Source of the DNA: DASSSQ01 sp963839285
GTDB taxonomy: Bacteria > Actinomycetota > Thermoleophilia > Gaiellales > Gaiellaceae
Direction of reading: 5' to 3'
DNA length: 64,000 nt
Assembly (NCBI GenBank): GCA_963839285.1
Contig: CAWIUN010000021.1
Location: forward strand, 62,001-126,000
A program made the translations under genes and the position numbers. The notes under the pieces are model-generated. The model was not told the origin of the DNA. It saw only the letters and a list, made by a program, of their open reading frames with translations, and searched no databases. Positions 15,872 through 24,413 of this stretch are shown here, one piece after another; position 1 is the stretch's first letter, and the number at the start of each line of letters is the position of its first letter.

Positions 15872-17047
15872 CTACAGGTAGCCGAGCGGGTCGCGCGCGG
15901 CGCCGCCGACGCGCACCTCGAAGTGCACGTGCGGCCCCGTCGAGTGACCGGTCGAGCCGGAGTAGGCGATCACCTGGCCCTGCTCGACCTGCTGGCCGAG
16001 GGCGACCGCGACGCTCGTGTTGTGCCCGTAGGCGGTCGCGACGCCGCCGCCGTGGTCGATCACGACCAGGTTGCCGTAGCCGCCCATCCAGCCCGCGTAG
16101 ATGACCGTGCCGGCCGCGGCCGCGTGCACCGGCGTCCCGCTCGGAACGGCGATGTCGATCCCCTCGTGCATGCGTCCCCAGCGCCAGCCGAAGGGGCTCG
16201 TGACGGGGCCGACGACCGGCCACTGCAGCCCGCCCGGGTTCGGCGCCGGGCCGCCGCTCGTCTGCTGCTGCGCAGCGACGATCTTCGCCTGCAGCGCCGC
16301 GCTCTGGGCCTGGAGGGAGTCGATCTCCTCGGCCTCGGCGCGCTCCTGCGCCGAGAGCGAGTCGAGGCTGACCCGCTTGCGGTCGCGCTCGCCGGCGAGA
16401 CTCGACTGCGTCGAGACGAGCTGGTCGTGCACCCGCCGCCTCTGGGCCGTGCGGACGGCGATCGCCTGCGCCTCGGCGAGGACGCTGCGCCGCGCCTGCT
16501 TCGTCTGCTCGCGCTCCAGCGTCACCTGGTCGCGCGAGCGGCGCACCTGCGTCGCGATCCGCCGGTCCTGGTCTGCGATCTGCTGGACGTAGTCGGCCTG
16601 GTCGAGCATCTCCTGGAAGCTGCCGGCCGAGACGACGACGTTGAGGAGGTCGGTCTGGTCGGACTCGTAGATGTCGACCAGGCGCTGGTTCAGCCGGTCG
16701 ACGGAGGCCCGGTACTGCCTGCGCAGGAACTCGAGCTTCTGCGTCCGCTTCTCGAAGAGCGCGTTCAGGAGGTTCAGCCGCCGCTCGTGCAGCGCCAGGT
16801 CCTGCTGGAGCGTGTCGAGCTGCGCCGCGACGTCGCCGACCTGCACCTCGAGCGAGCGGATCCTGCCGCTGACCTCGTCGATCTGCGCCCGGAGGGCGCT
16901 CTCGCGCTGGCGGATCTGCTCGACGTGCCCGTTCAGGGAGGCGATGCGCGTGTCGATCTGCGTCTTCTGCCGGTGCAGGTCGTCGCCCGCCGCCGGGGAG
17001 GCGAGCAGCAGCGCGACTGCGAGCACGATGAGAAGACGGCGCGACAT
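15872..17047 (-). CDS. Secreted coiled-coil M23 peptidase (EnvC/NlpD-like)
   Basis: A 391-residue secreted protein: signal peptide (RRLLIVLAVALLLASPAAG), a long coiled coil (about 25-250), then a LytM/M23 domain at the C-terminus. The domain has PVTSPFGWRWGRMHEGIDIA (His and Asp zinc ligands) and the HVHFEVR end motif. Such proteins cut peptidoglycan cross-links or activate amidases at division. ATG 17047 is chosen because a signal peptide starts there. The frame stays open far upstream only because a base indel near 17175 removes the previous gene's stop. The zinc-ligand set looks complete, so it may be active rather than an EnvC-type activator. Confidence 0.88.
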   Translation of the reverse strand: MSRRLLIVLAVALLLASPAAGDDLHRQKTQIDTRIASLNGHVEQIRQRESALRAQIDEVSGRIRSLEVQVGDVAAQLDTLQQDLALHERRLNLLNALFEKRTQKLEFLRRQYRASVDRLNQRLVDIYESDQTDLLNVVVSAGSFQEMLDQADYVQQIADQDRRIATQVRRSRDQVTLEREQTKQARRSVLAEAQAIAVRTAQRRRVHDQLVSTQSSLAGERDRKRVSLDSLSAQERAEAEEIDSLQAQSAALQAKIVAAQQQTSGGPAPNPGGLQWPVVGPVTSPFGWRWGRMHEGIDIAVPSGTPVHAAAAGTVIYAGWMGGYGNLVVIDHGGGVATAYGHNTSVAVALGQQVEQGQVIAYSGSTGHSTGPHVHFEVRVGGAARDPLGYL

Positions 17048-17140
17048 TCGGTCCGAGGGGTCGTTCTTCGGCGCGCGGCAGGTCGTCCCTGCCGGACGGC
17101 ACAGGGTAGACGCCCCGGCCCGGAATGTCGCCCCGCTGTC

Positions 17141-17914
17141 TAGGGCTGCTGCGGGGGCTGCTGCGGCGGCTGCGTGCGGCGGCGAGCCCTCGTCGGGCGG
17201 CGGATACGGCTCCGGCACCGGCGCGGGCGTCGGCGGCGTCCCCTCGTCGGGCGGCGGATAGGGCTCCGGCACGTCCGGCTGCGGCGGCGGCTCGAGCAGC
17301 TCCGTCCGGCCGCCCTCGAGCCGCGCCTCGGCGATCCGCTCCTCGATCCGCTCGGCTACCTGCGCCATCTCGTCCTCCTCTGCCGCGATCCGGTCGTCGA
17401 GCTCGCGCACGGCGGCTCGCGCCTCGCTCGTTCCCGCTTCGTCCTCGCGGTACACCGCCTCGCCCAGCCGCCGGAGCGCCGCGCCCCGCTCTGCCTGGAG
17501 CCGCTCGAGCGCCGCCCGGCGGCGGAGGCTCTCGCGGCGAAGCTCCGACTGCGCCGCGAGCTGCTCGAGGAGCGACCGGCCGCGGGCGCGGGCGGCGACG
17601 AGCCGCGGCGAGCCGCGGCGCTCGTCGAGGTCGGCGCGCCCGATCGCGACGACGGCGGCCGCCGCGGCGGCGAGCGCGAGCATGACGGCGCCGGCGACCC
17701 AGGCGCCGGCCACGAAGAGGAAGACGACGACAGCGAGCACGACCACCGCCGCGACGAGGCCCGCATCCCGCGGCAGCGTGCCGAAGAACCGCACCGCGGC
17801 CGCGTCCCCGCCCTGCTCGGCCCCGGCGCGGCTGCCGCACTCCGGACAGAAGCGCGCAGCCGCAGGCAGCGGGCTGCCGCAGGTGCTACAGGTGCTCGTC
17901 TCGGGCGCCGACAT
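17141..17914 (-). CDS. Zinc-ribbon membrane protein with coiled coil and proline-rich tail, frame break
   Basis: About 257 residues: an N-terminal zinc ribbon (CSTCGSPLPAAARFCPECG), two hydrophobic helices (about 50-92), a charged coiled coil (about 100-205), and a Pro-rich tail with PEPYPPPDEG twice. As sequenced, the frame runs on into the M23 gene. Removing one C near 17175 gives the tail PPTQPPQQPPQQP and a TAG stop at 17141-17143, which fits the composition much better. The two are therefore separate genes. The start overlaps the end of the CcmI-like gene by 29 bases. The function is unknown; the position suggests cell-envelope or cytochrome maturation work. Confidence 0.72.
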
Positions 17915-18224
17915 GCTCCTTCGCCCCGGTGCCTGCCCGGGGCTCGAGCGCCCGTAACGCCTCGGCCGCGCGGCGGCGGAGCGGCCCGACGAGGCCGCGG
18001 TAGTCGTCGTCCGAGATCTTGCCGGTGCGGTGGTCGAACTCGAGCTCCTTCAGCGCCGCGAGCGCCCGGTCACGCTCCTCCGCCAGCGCGAGCTGCCGCT
18101 GCTCGAGCACGCCCGGCTCGTCGAGCCGGTCGCTGCGCGGGGCCGGGTCGCGCAGGAAGGGGCGGGCGACGAAGACGACGGCCGCGACGGCGAGCAGCGC
18201 CGCGAGCACGAGCGCGAGGGTCAT
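17886..18224 (-). CDS. CcmI-like small membrane protein of cytochrome c maturation
   Basis: A 112-residue protein with one N-terminal membrane helix (TLALVLAALLAVAAVVFVA), followed by a charged helical region, ALAEERDRALAALKELEFD and TGKISDDDYRGL. This pattern is shared by the N-terminal domain of CcmI/CycH and by short proteins found beside ccmF in many bacteria. Its ATG overlaps the ccmF TGA (ATGA). It probably helps present apocytochrome c to the CcmF haem lyase. The TPR part of full CcmI is missing, so the name is by similarity and context. Confidence 0.7.
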   Translation of the reverse strand: MTLALVLAALLAVAAVVFVARPFLRDPAPRSDRLDEPGVLEQRQLALAEERDRALAALKELEFDHRTGKISDDDYRGLVGPLRRRAAEALRALEPRAGTGAKEHVGARDEHL

Positions 18225-20209
18225 GTCGCGGCCGGGACGCCCGTTTCGGCGTAGCGCAGCGCCAGCCGCCGTTCCTCGCGCGCGTCGGGCCAGAGCGTCA
18301 CGAGCGAGCCGAGCACGAAGACGAAGCCCGCGAGCCAGATCAGGCCGACGAGCGGCTTCACGAGCACCTTGAAGTAGACGTCGCCGTTCGGCTGGATCTG
18401 GTCGGCGATCACGTAGAGGTCCTCCGCCCGCAGCCAGTTCGTGCGGATCCCGACCTCGCGGGAGGTGGACTGCTCGACGAGGTAGGTGTTCTGGCCGCTC
18501 GTCATCGTCCCGGACGCACGGCCGCCGAGCGAGAGGACGGCGCGCACGTCCTGCGAGTTCGCCGTTCGCCGCTGCTCGAGCCCGTCGTAGCGGACCGTGT
18601 AGCCGCGGATCGCCAGCGACTGGCCGGGGCTGAGCTTGCGCTCGACGGTGGTGCCGTAGGCGCTCGAGCCGGCGATCCCGACCGCGAGCAGCAGGATCGC
18701 CGCGTGGACGACGTAGCCGCCGTACCGGCGCCGGTTGCGGGCGACGAGCGACGAGAACGCGCGCGGCCACGACTCGGTGCCGAGCGCCTTCCGCGCCTGC
18801 GTCCCCTTCCAGAACTCGAGCACGATCGAGCCGAGCACGAAGGCGGAGAAGGTGTAGGTGACCATCCCCGGCGCCGAGGAGCCGCCGCCGAGCGCGAGCA
18901 GGAGCACGGCGACCGCGGCCGCGAACGCGGCGGGCCAGACGAACGTCCGCCCGAGCGCGCGCAGGGAGGAGCGCCGCCAGGCGACGAGCGGGCCGATCCC
19001 CATCAGCAGGAGCAGCGGCAGCCCGAACGCCTTCAGGAAGAAGTCGTAGTACGGCTTGCCGATCGTCATCGTCTCGCCGCGCACCGCCTCGGTCAGGATC
19101 GGGAAGGCGACCCCCCAGAGGATCGTCAGCGTGAAGGCGACGAGCAGCAGGTTGTTGTAGAGGAAGGTCGCCTCGCGCGAGATCGGCGACTCGAGCTTCG
19201 TCCTCGCCCGCAACTGCGGCAGCCGCCGGAAGACGAGCGCGAGCGACGCCGCGAGCACGATCGCGATGAAGCCGAGGAACCAGGCGCCGATCGAGCTCTG
19301 CGTGAACGAGTGGATCGAGCTGACGACGCCGGAGCGGGTCAGGAAGGTGCCGAAGAGCGAGAGCGCGAAGGCCATGATCACGAGCAGCATGTTCCAGACC
19401 CGGAGCATGTTCTTCTTCTCCTGCACCATCACCGAGTGCAGGAAGGCGGTCGCGGCGAGCCAGGGCATCAGGGCCGCGTTCTCGACCGGGTCCCAGGCGT
19501 AGTAGCCGCCCCAGCCGACCTCGACGTAGGCCCAGTGCGAGCCGAGCAGCTGGCCGACGCCGAGGAACGTCCAGGCGGCGAGCGTCCAGCGGCGGGTGAC
19601 GACGATCCAGCGCTCGTCGGTGCGCCCGGAGAGGAGCGCGCCCATCGCGAACGCGAACGGCACGGTCAGGCCGACGTAGCCGAGGTAGAGCATCGGCGGG
19701 TGGGCGAGCATGTACGGGTTCTGCAGGCTCGGCGTCATCCCCGCGCCGTCCGAGGGCGCGAGCCCGGTCGCGAAGGGGCTGGCGACGAAGACGAGCAGGA
19801 TCCCGAAGAAGGCGGCGACCGCGCCGAGCACGGGCACCGCCCAGACGACGATGTCCGTCGCGGCCCTGCGGTGCAGGAGCACGGCGGCGGCGCCGTAGCC
19901 GCTGAGGACGAGCAGCCAGAGGAGCAGCGAGCCCTCCTGGCCGCCCCAGAAGGCCGAGAGCGTGTAGGCGGTCGGCAGGTCGCGGCTCGTGTGCGCGGCG
20001 ACGTACTCGAACGAGAAGTCGTGGCGCAGGAGCGCGGCGACGAGCACGCCGGCGGCGACCACGGTCGAGCCGAAGGCGGCGACGAGCGCGTTCTGGGCAG
20101 ACAGCGCGAGCCGGCGGCGGCGCACGTGCGCGGCGTAGGCACCCGCGACCGCGGCGTAGACGACGAGCCCGAGGCTGACGACGAGCGCTGCGCGGCCGAG
20201 ATCGGCCAT
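18221..20209 (-). CDS. ccmF: Cytochrome c haem lyase CcmF
   Basis: CcmF attaches haem from CcmE to apocytochrome c on the outer face of the membrane (System I). The 662-residue protein has about 14 hydrophobic segments and the WWD-type haem-handling motif GGYYAWDPVENAALMPW, preceded by SHWAYVEVGWG. A soluble C-terminal region precedes the last helix. ATG 20209 overlaps the ccmE TAA by one base; the longer open frame upstream is inside ccmE. System I is uncommon in Actinobacteria, which mostly use CcsA/CcsB. Confidence 0.93.
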   Translation of the reverse strand: MADLGRAALVVSLGLVVYAAVAGAYAAHVRRRRLALSAQNALVAAFGSTVVAAGVLVAALLRHDFSFEYVAAHTSRDLPTAYTLSAFWGGQEGSLLLWLLVLSGYGAAAVLLHRRAATDIVVWAVPVLGAVAAFFGILLVFVASPFATGLAPSDGAGMTPSLQNPYMLAHPPMLYLGYVGLTVPFAFAMGALLSGRTDERWIVVTRRWTLAAWTFLGVGQLLGSHWAYVEVGWGGYYAWDPVENAALMPWLAATAFLHSVMVQEKKNMLRVWNMLLVIMAFALSLFGTFLTRSGVVSSIHSFTQSSIGAWFLGFIAIVLAASLALVFRRLPQLRARTKLESPISREATFLYNNLLLVAFTLTILWGVAFPILTEAVRGETMTIGKPYYDFFLKAFGLPLLLLMGIGPLVAWRRSSLRALGRTFVWPAAFAAAVAVLLLALGGGSSAPGMVTYTFSAFVLGSIVLEFWKGTQARKALGTESWPRAFSSLVARNRRRYGGYVVHAAILLLAVGIAGSSAYGTTVERKLSPGQSLAIRGYTVRYDGLEQRRTANSQDVRAVLSLGGRASGTMTSGQNTYLVEQSTSREVGIRTNWLRAEDLYVIADQIQPNGDVYFKVLVKPLVGLIWLAGFVFVLGSLVTLWPDAREERRLALRYAETGVPAAT

Positions 20210-20619
20210 TACGACGTGGTCGGGGTCTTCGCGTCCTGGTACTTCGACGGGCACTTGGTCACGAGCGAGCCCGGGACGGCGACGAAGACGCCGTTCCGGA
20301 GCTGCCCGTCGACGACGACGTGCCGGTCGGCCCGGAAGAGATCCGGGACCGTGCCCTTGTAGACGACCGGCACGGTCGCGCGCGAGCCGCCCTCGATGTC
20401 GCGCAGCTTGAAGCGGAGCCCGGCGCCGTGCGCGTCGCCCGTGACCGGCCCGATCACGTTGCCGGTCAGCGAGACGCGGCCGGCGTGGCCGGGGAGCTTG
20501 CTCGGCGAGAGCGCGGGCGTGGCGCTGCCGGCGATCGCGGTGTAGAGCAGGAAGACGGCGAGGAGGGCCGCGACCGAGAGGGCGACGACCAGCCGTGCGG
20601 GGCTTCGCTTGCGCGCCAC
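20209..20619 (-). CDS. ccmE: Haem chaperone CcmE, CxxxY variant
   Basis: CcmE carries haem from CcmC to CcmF. The 136-residue protein has an N-terminal anchor (LVVALSVAALLAVFLLYTAI) and an OB-fold with KGTVPDLFRADRHVVVDGQL typical of the family. At the haem-attachment site the usual HxxxY is replaced by CPSKY, that is CxxxY. This variant is known from archaea and Desulfovibrio-type System I. The GTG start lies 7 bases after a TAGAAT -10-like box. It heads the ccmE-ccmF-ccmI-like run; ccmA-D are not in the window. Confidence 0.9.
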   Translation of the reverse strand: MARKRSPARLVVALSVAALLAVFLLYTAIAGSATPALSPSKLPGHAGRVSLTGNVIGPVTGDAHGAGLRFKLRDIEGGSRATVPVVYKGTVPDLFRADRHVVVDGQLRNGVFVAVPGSLVTKCPSKYQDAKTPTTS

Positions 20620-20649
20620 GCCGCGGATTCTAGCCTCGGCGGCGCCGCG

Positions 20650-20889
20650 TCAGGCGTCGGCGTTCGCGTGCCGCCGCTCGGGGATGCGGTAGCCGTGCTC
20701 GGCGCACAGCGATCCCGGCGACTCCTCGGTCAGGGCGTCGCAGTAGCCCTTGCCGTAGGCGGCGCGCATGAAGGCGGCGACGACCTCGAGGTTCCAGTCG
20801 GTGATCGTCGACGCCTCGCGCCAGAGATCGGACAGGCGCAGGTCGATGTCGAGCTCGAGCAGATCGATGCGGGAGGGGTTCTTCGCCAT
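20650..20889 (-). CDS. Small uncharacterised protein
   Basis: A 79-residue protein starting at ATG 20889 (an in-frame GTG at 20901 is less likely). TACGGT lies 10 bases upstream. It has acidic helices (RIDLLELDIDLRLSDLW) and a short region with two cysteines (GYCDAL and SLCAEHGYRIP). No family was recognised. It lies between ccmE and the MerR gene, all on the minus strand. The codon pattern supports a real gene. Confidence 0.6.
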   Translation of the reverse strand: MAKNPSRIDLLELDIDLRLSDLWREASTITDWNLEVVAAFMRAAYGKGYCDALTEESPGSLCAEHGYRIPERRHANADA

Positions 20890-20931
20890 GACGAAAAACA
20901 CCGTAGAGGCCGCATCGGACGGACTCGCTGC

Positions 20932-21468
20932 CTACTCCGCTGCGAGCGAGCGGGCGGCCGCGAGCAGCTCCTCGACGTCGACCGGGAGGCGGAGCACCGC
21001 GTCGGCCTCGGGCTCGCCGAGCCCCGGCGCGACGAGGGCGAGCACGCGGCGGATGCCGTCGCGCCGGAGCCGCCTGCACGCCTCGAGCCCGTGTGCGTCC
21101 TCGACGTCGACGACGGCGAGCTCGGCGGAACCGGCGGCCGTCGGCGCGAAGCCGCCTCCCTCGAGCAGCTGGCCGAGCAGCGACTCGGCGAGCCGCCCGT
21201 CCGCGACGACGCGAACCGGCACCCGCGTCCGGCGGCGCTCGGCGAGCAGCCGGTGCGCCTGGGCGGGACGGCTGCCCCGCCCGACCTCGTCGCGGAGGAA
21301 GCGCAGCTCGTCGACCTGCTCCCGCGAGTAGAGCCGCTGGCCGCCGCTCGACCGGTGCGGCCGGACGAGGCCGTATCTGGCCTCCCAGGTGCGGATCGTC
21401 GCCGCCGGGATCTCGAGCATGCGCGAGACCGCGCCGATGCTGAAGATGGGCCGTCGCTCGCCCCTCAC
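20932..21468 (-). CDS. MerR-family transcriptional regulator with B12-binding-like C-terminal domain
   Basis: A 178-residue protein. Residues 8-75 form a MerR winged helix (FSIGAVSRMLEIPAATIRTWE, ARYGLVRPHRSSGGQRLY). The C-terminal 95 residues look like an open alpha/beta (receiver- or cobalamin-domain-like) fold, with AELAVVDVEDAHG and RRVLALVAP. No His-containing DxHxxG cobalamin motif is seen, so it probably does not bind B12. GTG start; TATCGT ends 6 bases upstream. The target genes are unknown. Confidence 0.82.
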   Translation of the reverse strand: MRGERRPIFSIGAVSRMLEIPAATIRTWEARYGLVRPHRSSGGQRLYSREQVDELRFLRDEVGRGSRPAQAHRLLAERRRTRVPVRVVADGRLAESLLGQLLEGGGFAPTAAGSAELAVVDVEDAHGLEACRRLRRDGIRRVLALVAPGLGEPEADAVLRLPVDVEELLAAARSLAAE

Positions 21469-21568
21469 CCCGTGACGATACCCCCGACCTCGCCCGTTCT
21501 AGGCCGCTTTCGCCGCAAAACACCTCGCCAGATCCTCGTCAGCGACGCGGACCGCTAGCGTCGCCCCG

Positions 21569-22381
21569 ATGGGAGACCTGCGCGTCGGACCCTCCGGCCT
21601 GCCCGCGGCCGACGACCTCGAGGAGTCGTTCGCGCTGCTCGCGGAGCGCGGCTACGAGGCCTGCGAGATCGGGTTCGTGGGCGGCTTCAAGCTCGACTAC
21701 GACGGAGCCGCACGGCTCGGCGAGCTCGCCCGCGCCCACGGGGTCGCGCTCTCGGTGCACGCGCCCCTCGCGGCCTTCCTCGGCCACGCCGAGCGCGGCA
21801 GGAAGCTGAACATGGCCGTCGGGATGCTCGACCACTCCTGCGGGCTCGCGAAGGCCGCCGGCGCGGCGCCGATCGTCGTCCACCCCGGCTTTCTCCTCGG
21901 CCGTACGCGCGAGGACGCGGTCGACGCGGTCTGCGAGCAGCTCGAGGAGCTGCGCGCGCGGCTCGAGGCGAAGGACCGGCTCGTCCCGCTCGGCTTCGAG
22001 GTGATGGGACGCGTCCGCGACTTCGGCTCGGTCGCCGACGTGGTCGAGATCGCGCGGCGGGCGCCCTGGGTGCGGCCGGTGCTCGACTTCGCGCACATGC
22101 ACGCGACCTCCGACGGCGCCTACACCGACGCGGGCCTCTTCGCCGAGGCCCTCGCGGCCGTCGACGCGGTGCAGGAGCCGGGCACGCCCTTCCACGTCCA
22201 CTTCTCGGACATCGCCTACGCGAACCGCAACGAGACGCGGCACCTGCCCTACGGCGAGGGGACGCTGCGGGCCGAGCCGCTGCGGGAGGCGCTCGCCGGG
22301 TTCGAGCGGCCGGCCACGATCATCAGCGAGTCCCCGGACGAGGCCTCGACCCGCGCGATCCGCGCCCTCCTGCTCGACTGA
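21569..22381 (+). CDS. TIM-barrel AP endonuclease 2 / sugar isomerase family protein (endonuclease IV-like)
   Basis: A 270-residue xylose-isomerase-like TIM barrel. Metal-ligand positions of the endonuclease IV family are visible: SVHAPL, VVHPGF, a Glu in LGFEVMGR, LDFAHMHA and FHVHFSDI. It may cleave abasic sites or isomerise a sugar; archaeal proteins of this shape are annotated as endonuclease IV. TAGCGT lies 7 bases before the ATG. The stop overlaps the start of a second TIM-barrel gene by one base, so the two form an operon. Confidence 0.75.
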   Translation: MGDLRVGPSGLPAADDLEESFALLAERGYEACEIGFVGGFKLDYDGAARLGELARAHGVALSVHAPLAAFLGHAERGRKLNMAVGMLDHSCGLAKAAGAAPIVVHPGFLLGRTREDAVDAVCEQLEELRARLEAKDRLVPLGFEVMGRVRDFGSVADVVEIARRAPWVRPVLDFAHMHATSDGAYTDAGLFAEALAAVDAVQEPGTPFHVHFSDIAYANRNETRHLPYGEGTLRAEPLREALAGFERPATIISESPDEASTRAIRALLLD

Positions 22382-23188
22382 TGCGGCCGCAGGTCGGCAT
22401 GGTCGGCCGATTCTTCCCCGGCAACTGGCGCCCGCCCGTCGAGGAGATCGTCTTCGCCGCGGCGGCAGGGTTCGAGGCGATCCAGCTGCGGAGCGACCGC
22501 GCCGGCACGATCGAGGAGCACCTCCGCACCGGGCTCGCCGACGTGCGCCGGGCGCTCGACGAGAGCGGGGTCGAGCTCGTGCTCGAGATGCTCGTCCGCG
22601 TCGACGCACGGGGCCGGACGCGCGACGGCGGCTCCCTGGCCGACGCGCTCGAGCTGAACCTCCCGGCGATCGACGCGCTCGGCTGCCGCCGCGTCCACGT
22701 CCATCTCGTCACCGCGGACCGCGACGACGTGCGCGGGCTGGAACGGCGGCTCGCCGACCCGCTCGCGAAGGCGGAGGCGCTCGCCGGTGCCGCCGGCTTC
22801 GCGCTCGGGCTCGAGCACAACTCGCCCGACGAGGAGCTGTTCGCCACGCCCGCCGCGTGCGCAGAGGCCCTCGCGGCCGTGCCGGGCCTCGGCTTCGTCT
22901 GGGACGTCAACCACACGCTGCCCGAGGACGGCGCCGCCTTCGAGCGGCTGCTCGCCAGGGCGACGCTCGTGCACGCCTCCGACACGCCGCTGCCCGCGAC
23001 GAACCACCATCTGCCGCTCGGGCAGGGGTCGGTCGACTTCGACGGCGTGGTGCGGGCGCTCGCCGCGGCCGCCTACGACGGGCCGATCGTGCTCGAGATC
23101 GGCGGCCTGCCGCGCTCGGGAGGCTACGGCAAGGACACCGACGAGGCGTCGCCGCCTCGCGCGGCGGCTGCTCGAGGTCGCTCAGTAG
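22381..23188 (+). CDS. Second TIM-barrel sugar isomerase/epimerase-like protein, frame break near the C-terminus
   Basis: About 268 residues of a xylose-isomerase-like TIM barrel with GLEHNSPDEELF (Glu ligand), FVWDVNHT (Asp, His), LVHASDT and the closing strand IVLEIGG. The frame breaks near 23150, and the other frame gives the natural end LARRLLEVAQ with TAG at 23186. It overlaps the previous gene by one base and the convergent beta-propeller gene by 7 bases. The substrate is unknown. It is a distant paralogue of its neighbour, so the pair may act on related substrates or form a heteromer. Confidence 0.7.
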
Positions 23189-24363
23189 TCGGAGGCGGGG
23201 CCGGCGAGGAGGTCGGCGCAGACGGCGCCGCGGCCGGCCGCGGCTCGCGCGCCGGAGGAGAGGTCGACGACGGCCACCAGCTCGCGTTGTCTGCACACGA
23301 GCGCGGTCGCCCCGGCGGCGTTCACCCACGTGTCGCGGCCGAGTGCGATGCGGAGCCGCTCCGCGCCCTGCCGGTCGTAGGCGACCACCGCCTCGTCGCC
23401 GCTGCGGACGAGCAGGAGCCCGCCGGCAGGGTCGAACCAGGCCGCCGACGGATCGATCGTGCGGCTGGTGCCGGACGCGACGTCGAGCAGGCGCAGACCG
23501 TACGGCTCGACGCGCGTGTCGAGCGTGCCGTCGGCGCGTCTCGAGGCCGAATTGGCGCCGCCGGCGACGGCGATCAGGCCGCCCCCGAGCCAGCGCGCGG
23601 TGCGGAAGGGGCCTTCGCTCGCCTTGGCGAGCTGCCGCGGCGACGACCGGTACGAGACGGCGAGCGTGACCAGGTCGACCTGGGCCAGCGCGCTCGCACC
23701 GACGACCCAGGCGGTGCGCGTGGCCGGATCGACGGCGAAGCCGGCGCTCGCCGTGCGCGCGATCTCGCCCTCGTCGACCTGGAGCGGCGCACCGATCGGG
23801 ATCCGGTCGACGGCGGCGCGCCGGACGGATCCCGCGACATCGACGAGGGCGACCTGCGCCGGACCGATCCCGTCCTCGGGCCGGAGCAAGACAGCGACGC
23901 CGTCGACGAGCCTCCCGATCGCCTCGAGCTGGCCGCCGAGCGCGACGCGCCGAAGCACGCTGCGGCGCTGCGGGTCGACGACGACGGCGGTGGTATCGCC
24001 GGGCCGGCGCACGAACGCGATCAGCCGGTCTGGCCGCAGCCAGCTGACTCCCGCAACGCCGTTGCCTCCGGCCGCGAGGCGGACGTCGCCGAGGACGCGC
24101 ATCCGGCGCGCGTCGACGAAGCGCAGGCTCGCCCCGGTGCCGCCGACCGCGAGCGTGCCGCGATCCGTCGAGAAGCTCCAGCTGCCGACGTGGAAGCCGA
24201 GCGGCGCCTTGCGCCCCGGCAGCGCGCGCATCGTCTGCGGGTCGAACCACGCGAGCCGCTGCCCCGCGACGCTCCAATCGACGCCGAGAACCGGGCCGGC
24301 CGCCGGACTCGCCACCGGCGCGATCGCGAGCGCGAGCAGGAGCGCGGCGACGAGCGATCTCAC
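23182..24363 (-). CDS. Secreted beta-propeller-like protein
   Basis: A 393-residue protein with a signal peptide (SLVAALLLALAIAPVASPAAG) and repeated short beta segments, for example SFSTDRGTLAVGG, VSWLRPDRLIAFV and AWFDPAGGLLLVRS, spaced about 45 residues apart as in WD40/YVTN-type propellers. No catalytic motif is seen. It is divergent from the phosphomannomutase gene with a 50-base gap and converges on the TIM-barrel gene. Probably an exported binding protein; the ligand is unknown. Confidence 0.7.
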   Translation of the reverse strand: MRSLVAALLLALAIAPVASPAAGPVLGVDWSVAGQRLAWFDPQTMRALPGRKAPLGFHVGSWSFSTDRGTLAVGGTGASLRFVDARRMRVLGDVRLAAGGNGVAGVSWLRPDRLIAFVRRPGDTTAVVVDPQRRSVLRRVALGGQLEAIGRLVDGVAVLLRPEDGIGPAQVALVDVAGSVRRAAVDRIPIGAPLQVDEGEIARTASAGFAVDPATRTAWVVGASALAQVDLVTLAVSYRSSPRQLAKASEGPFRTARWLGGGLIAVAGGANSASRRADGTLDTRVEPYGLRLLDVASGTSRTIDPSAAWFDPAGGLLLVRSGDEAVVAYDRQGAERLRIALGRDTWVNAAGATALVCRQRELVAVVDLSSGARAAAGRGAVCADLLAGPASDY

Positions 24364-24413
24364 GCCGGTTCGACACCTCGCGCGGCTCGGCGGTTCCGTA
24401 GCATCGGCACCTC

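Noticed and set aside
15872..17914. A genuine 680-residue zinc-ribbon/M23 fusion
   Set aside because: An internal signal peptide and a one-base shift that restores a natural stop argue for two genes.
17174..20362. A 1062-codon plus-strand frame opposite ccmF
   Set aside because: It is the antisense shadow of ccmF, the CcmI-like gene and ccmE; no motif is found in it.
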